This document shows, piece by piece, positions 61,559 to 64,000 of a stretch of DNA of 64,000 nucleotides. The stretch is from Collimonas humicola (GTDB lineage Bacteria; Pseudomonadota; Gammaproteobacteria; Burkholderiales; Burkholderiaceae_D). The stretch spans positions 124,001 to 188,000 of the forward strand of contig NZ_JAGQEE010000001.1 of NCBI RefSeq assembly GCF_018304945.1. Direction: 5' to 3'. How positions within the stretch are numbered: position 1 is the stretch's first letter; the number at the start of each line of letters is the position of its first letter. A program made the position numbers and the translations under genes. Below the pieces are notes generated by a model that worked only from the letters and a program-made list of their open reading frames with translations, searched no databases and was not told the origin of the DNA.

Positions 61559-62410
61559 CTACGCGCCTTTCAAGCCGCGCACGATGCTGTACTGGGCGGC
61601 ATTGGCGGCCAGCCATTGCTCCGCCAGTTCACGGTTGTCATGCTGCCATGGATGAAAGTCGCGTTTCAGGTAGCTGAGCAATGGCCGGGTGCTGAGCCAG
61701 ACCAGGCCGTGGCGGCCGAAAAAGAAGCTGGCCGCATCGAGCCAGGTGCTGGGCTTGAACAAGACCCGGTCATGCCACAGGTTGTTGACGGTCTGCTTGG
61801 TGGCCATCACGGTAAAGCGCAGCATGGCGAACAGGAACCAGCGCACCCGCGCCTTGTAGCTGCCCTCCAGGGTCCGGTACAGATCGAAGGCGACCGCCTT
61901 GTGTTCGGTTTCCTCCACCGCGTGCCAGCGCCACAGCGTCTGCAGCATCGGCTCGGCGCCTTGCATGATTTCCGGGTGGCGCAGCGTCAGGTCGGCCAGC
62001 ACCGCGGTGTAGTGCTCGAAGGCGGCGGTAACCGCCAGCCTGCTCATGGGAGACACGCCGCGCTGGCGCCCCAGTTCGATCAAATCGGCTGCCCAGTATT
62101 GCCAGTGATTGACCAGGCCTTGTTTTTCCAGCTCGGCGTTATACAGCGTATGGACCCGGCGGTGAGTCGCTTCCTGGCCGATGAAATCGCGGATGGTCGC
62201 CTGCAACTGCGCGTGTTCGGCGCCGTCCGGCAAGGCCAGCGCGGCTTCGCGCACGGAATCGATGAAATCTTGCTCGCCGACCGGGAAGCTCATCGACAAG
62301 GCATTGAAAAACTGGGTGCGGAAGGCTTTGCCGGCCAGCCAGTGGCGGGGAAAGCCTTGTGACAGGTCGATGAGTAGTTTTCTTACCAACAAGGGACTGG
62401 ATGTATTCAC
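61559..62410 (-). CDS. Predicted metal-dependent hydrolase (PF10118 type)
   Basis: 283 residues. Ferritin-like/all-helical predicted metal-binding protein. Ligand candidates are in FIGQEATHRRVHTLYN (E-x-x-H), HYTAVLADLTLRHPEI, and WRWHAVEETEHKAVAFD (H...E...EHK). Family function is poorly known. The start is taken as GTG at 62410 with AGAGGCAAGCCC; a longer ATG at 62455 would put coding sequence across the palindrome at 62440-62451. It is divergent from the TetR gene, its likely repressor. Confidence 0.8.
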   Translation of the reverse strand: MNTSSPLLVRKLLIDLSQGFPRHWLAGKAFRTQFFNALSMSFPVGEQDFIDSVREAALALPDGAEHAQLQATIRDFIGQEATHRRVHTLYNAELEKQGLVNHWQYWAADLIELGRQRGVSPMSRLAVTAAFEHYTAVLADLTLRHPEIMQGAEPMLQTLWRWHAVEETEHKAVAFDLYRTLEGSYKARVRWFLFAMLRFTVMATKQTVNNLWHDRVLFKPSTWLDAASFFFGRHGLVWLSTRPLLSYLKRDFHPWQHDNRELAEQWLAANAAQYSIVRGLKGA

Positions 62411-62439
62411 GGGCTTGCCTCTGGCGATTGACGATGGAA

Positions 62440-62451
62440 TCAGTATACTGA
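62440..62451. promoter_or_regulatory. Operator candidate between hydrolase and TetR genes
   Basis: TCAGTATACTGA is a perfect 12-bp palindrome in the 94-bp gap between the divergent genes. A second inverted repeat, AGTTTTTAAACT, is at 62461-62472. Both are well placed for a TetR repressor that controls both genes. Confidence 0.5.
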
Positions 62452-62504
62452 GCATTATTCAGTTTTTAAACTCGCAACTTGCTCAGTTTTTCAAAGGCGC
62501 CAGC

Positions 62505-63158
62505 ATGACCAAGAAAATTCCCGGTTCCTCCTCTGAAACAATGCGAAAATTGCCGACCCAGGAGCGGGCGCAGCGCACCATAGAAACCATTTTCGAGACC
62601 ACTGCTCAGATTTTGGAAAGCGAAGGCGCGGCCGGCCTGACCACCAACAAGGTGTCGGAAAAAGCCGGTTTTTCGATCGGCACCCTGTATCAATATTTTC
62701 CCAGCAAGGATGCCATCCTGTCGGCCTTGATCGCCCGCGAGCGGCGGCGCGTGATGGATGAGCTGGACGCCTTGATGGAAAGCGCCGAGACCCAGATCGA
62801 CCAGCTCGACCCGAAAGCCTTTCTGCGCCAGTTCATCCGCATCAATATCGAGGGCCTGGGCAGCGGCAGGAGCGCCAAGCGGGCGATGATCCGCTTTGCC
62901 TGGCAGCACGATCACCACGAAGACATCACCCAGGCCTTGCGCGAGACGGCGGAACGGATCGCCATCAGCATGCAGCGCATCCATCACCCCAACCTGCGGC
63001 CGCCGACGCCGGCCATGATGTTCGTGGTGACGCGCGCGGTGATCGGCGCCATCCGCAGCGCCTCGCTGGAGAAGTCGCCGCTGCTGGGCAGCATCGAATT
63101 TGAAGACGAACTGGTGCAACTGGCCTGGGGCATGCTGGCGCGCGCGCCCGATTTTTAA
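62505..63158 (+). CDS. TetR-family transcriptional regulator
   Basis: 217 residues. HTH in the N-terminal part: ERAQRTIETIFETTAQILE and TNKVSEKAGFSIGTLYQYFP, a classic TetR recognition helix with YQYFPSKDAIL. C-terminal ligand domain with ALRETAERIAISM. Start at 62505 with AAAGGCGCCAGC. It is divergent from the metal-dependent hydrolase gene, and the palindromes in the gap fit autoregulation plus control of that gene. Inducer unknown; fatty-acid-like or xenobiotic ligands are usual in this type. Confidence 0.87.
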   Translation: MTKKIPGSSSETMRKLPTQERAQRTIETIFETTAQILESEGAAGLTTNKVSEKAGFSIGTLYQYFPSKDAILSALIARERRRVMDELDALMESAETQIDQLDPKAFLRQFIRINIEGLGSGRSAKRAMIRFAWQHDHHEDITQALRETAERIAISMQRIHHPNLRPPTPAMMFVVTRAVIGAIRSASLEKSPLLGSIEFEDELVQLAWGMLARAPDF

Positions 63159-63231
63159 GCAGATTGCCGGACTGCCCGCGAAATACCGGATAATGACGGT
63201 TCCGGTGTGGCCCCAACCAACAGAAACGTAC

Positions 63232-64000
63232 ATGAAATACCCCGCATTGCTTTCCTTTGAAGAAGTGTTCCCCCAGATCAGGCAGTTCGATACCATCATC
63301 GATGCCCGCACGCCTGCGGAGTTTGCCGAAGACCGGATTCCGGGCGCCATCAATTGCCCGGTGCTGAGCGACGCCGAGCGCGTGCAGGTCGGCACGCTGT
63401 ACAAGCAGGTCAGCGCGTTTGAAGCGAAGAAGCTGGGGGCGGTGCTGGTCGCGCGCAATATTGCGCAGCATATCGAAACCCAGTTCATCGGCAAGCCGCG
63501 TGAATGGACGCCGCTGATCTATTGCTGGCGCGGCGGCAACCGCAGCGGCGCGATGGCGCATATCATGGCCAGGATCGGCTGGCCGGTGGTGCAGCTGGAT
63601 GGCGGCTACAAGGAATTCCGCCGCTATGTGATCGGCAGCCTGGCGCAGCTGCCGCAGCAATTCGCCTTCAAGGTGATTTGCGGACCTACCGGCAGCGGCA
63701 AGAGCCGCCTGCTGCAGGTGCTGGAGCAGCAGGGCGCGCAGGTGCTCGACCTGGAGCGGATCGCGGCCCACCGCGGTTCGGTGCTGGGCAATCTGCCGCA
63801 GGAAGCGCAGCCGTCGCAGAAGGCGTTTGAAAGCAGGATCTGGGACAAGCTGCAATACTTCGATCTGCGCTACCCGGTATTTGTCGAATCGGAAAGCAAG
63901 AAGATCGGCAACCTGCGGGTGCCGGAGGCATTGATGGAACAGATCCGCAAGTCGGCCTGCATCGCGCTGACGCTGCCGCGTACCGAGCGGGTCCGGCTGC
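63232..64000 (+). CDS. mnmH: tRNA 2-selenouridine synthase, N-terminal part
   Basis: 256 codons to the window edge; the C-terminus is missing. N-terminal rhodanese domain (FDTIIDARTPAEFAEDRIPG) with catalytic cysteine C98 in IYCWRGGNRSG. P-loop GPTGSGKS at residues 151-158 begins the second domain. This is the MnmH/SelU (YbbB) architecture, which replaces sulfur by selenium in 2-thiouridine at the wobble position of tRNAs, and makes geranylated 2-thiouridine as intermediate. It needs selenophosphate from SelD, not in this window. Start at 63232 (MKYPALLSFEEVF), 73 bp after the TetR stop. Confidence 0.93.
   Translation, partial: MKYPALLSFEEVFPQIRQFDTIIDARTPAEFAEDRIPGAINCPVLSDAERVQVGTLYKQVSAFEAKKLGAVLVARNIAQHIETQFIGKPREWTPLIYCWRGGNRSGAMAHIMARIGWPVVQLDGGYKEFRRYVIGSLAQLPQQFAFKVICGPTGSGKSRLLQVLEQQGAQVLDLERIAAHRGSVLGNLPQEAQPSQKAFESRIWDKLQYFDLRYPVFVESESKKIGNLRVPEALMEQIRKSACIALTLPRTERVRL

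Noticed and set aside
1-64000. CRISPR array, tRNA, rRNA, prophage or full insertion sequence
   Set aside because: None seen by eye: no regularly spaced repeats, no tRNA cloverleaf-like block in the gaps, no transposase or integrase motifs. A tRNAscan or repeat search would settle it.

Overview
The window is GC-rich bacterial chromosome, almost certainly from a betaproteobacterium of the Burkholderiales, most likely an Oxalobacteraceae member (Collimonas/Herbaspirillum-like). This rests on the run trpS - methyltransferase - dapA - bamC - MBL hydrolase, a caa3-type oxidase with cytochrome c fused to subunit II, the eat-eutBC arrangement, E. coli-type IlvD, a GDSL autotransporter esterase, and the dense packing of short operons. 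The species is an inference. No rRNA, tRNA, intact transposase, prophage or CRISPR array is visible.

Layout. 1-5 kb: edge of a membrane-anchored protein, a frameshifted secreted-protein remnant, an AlaX-type tRNA editing protein, a small secreted protein, a HAD phosphatase, an S41 protease and a PPOX-fold flavoprotein. 5-19 kb: accessory enzymes and regulators. These are a beta-lactamase-fold hydrolase, a TetR/MFS pair sharing one operator, a LysR/azoreductase divergent pair, several alpha/beta hydrolases, a solitary spore-coat-U protein, a slipin, and a pair of REP-like hairpins. 19-23 kb: iron uptake (TonB-dependent receptor plus PiuC hydroxylase behind a Fur-like box) next to a second 2OG-Fe(II) oxygenase. 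23-27 kb: ethanolamine permease and ammonia lyase (eat-eutB-eutC), reading away from a near-consensus sigma-54 promoter.

27-38.6 kb: patatin phospholipase, alpha/beta hydrolase, PHP phosphatase, then a complete caa3-type terminal oxidase cluster (subunits II-I-III-III'-IV), an HGSNAT-like membrane acyltransferase, a GST and HtpX. 38.6-45 kb: conserved housekeeping block yciO - M50 protease - trpS - methyltransferase - dapA - bamC - MBL hydrolase. 45-54 kb: alanine-rich lipoprotein, an AT-rich gap, ribosomal oxygenase RoxA, SlyD, a decayed gene, mutS translationally coupled to a degenerate phosphoesterase-like secreted protein, a 164-bp palindromic repeat, a TonB-like protein without a TonB C-terminal domain, and an HI0933-type flavoprotein. 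54-64 kb: ilvD, metC with a convergent Lrp-type regulator, GDSL autotransporter, DUF2242 lipoprotein, a metal-dependent hydrolase divergent from a TetR regulator, and the start of mnmH (selU).

Most of the window is ordinary. The parts most worth a second look are the predicted pseudoenzyme coupled to mutS, the long palindrome beside it, the REP-like hairpin pair, the two matching TetR operators, the sigma-54 site for ethanolamine use, and the oxidase cluster that separates the PHP and yciO genes, which are neighbours in E. coli. I did not find a clearly new multi-gene system.
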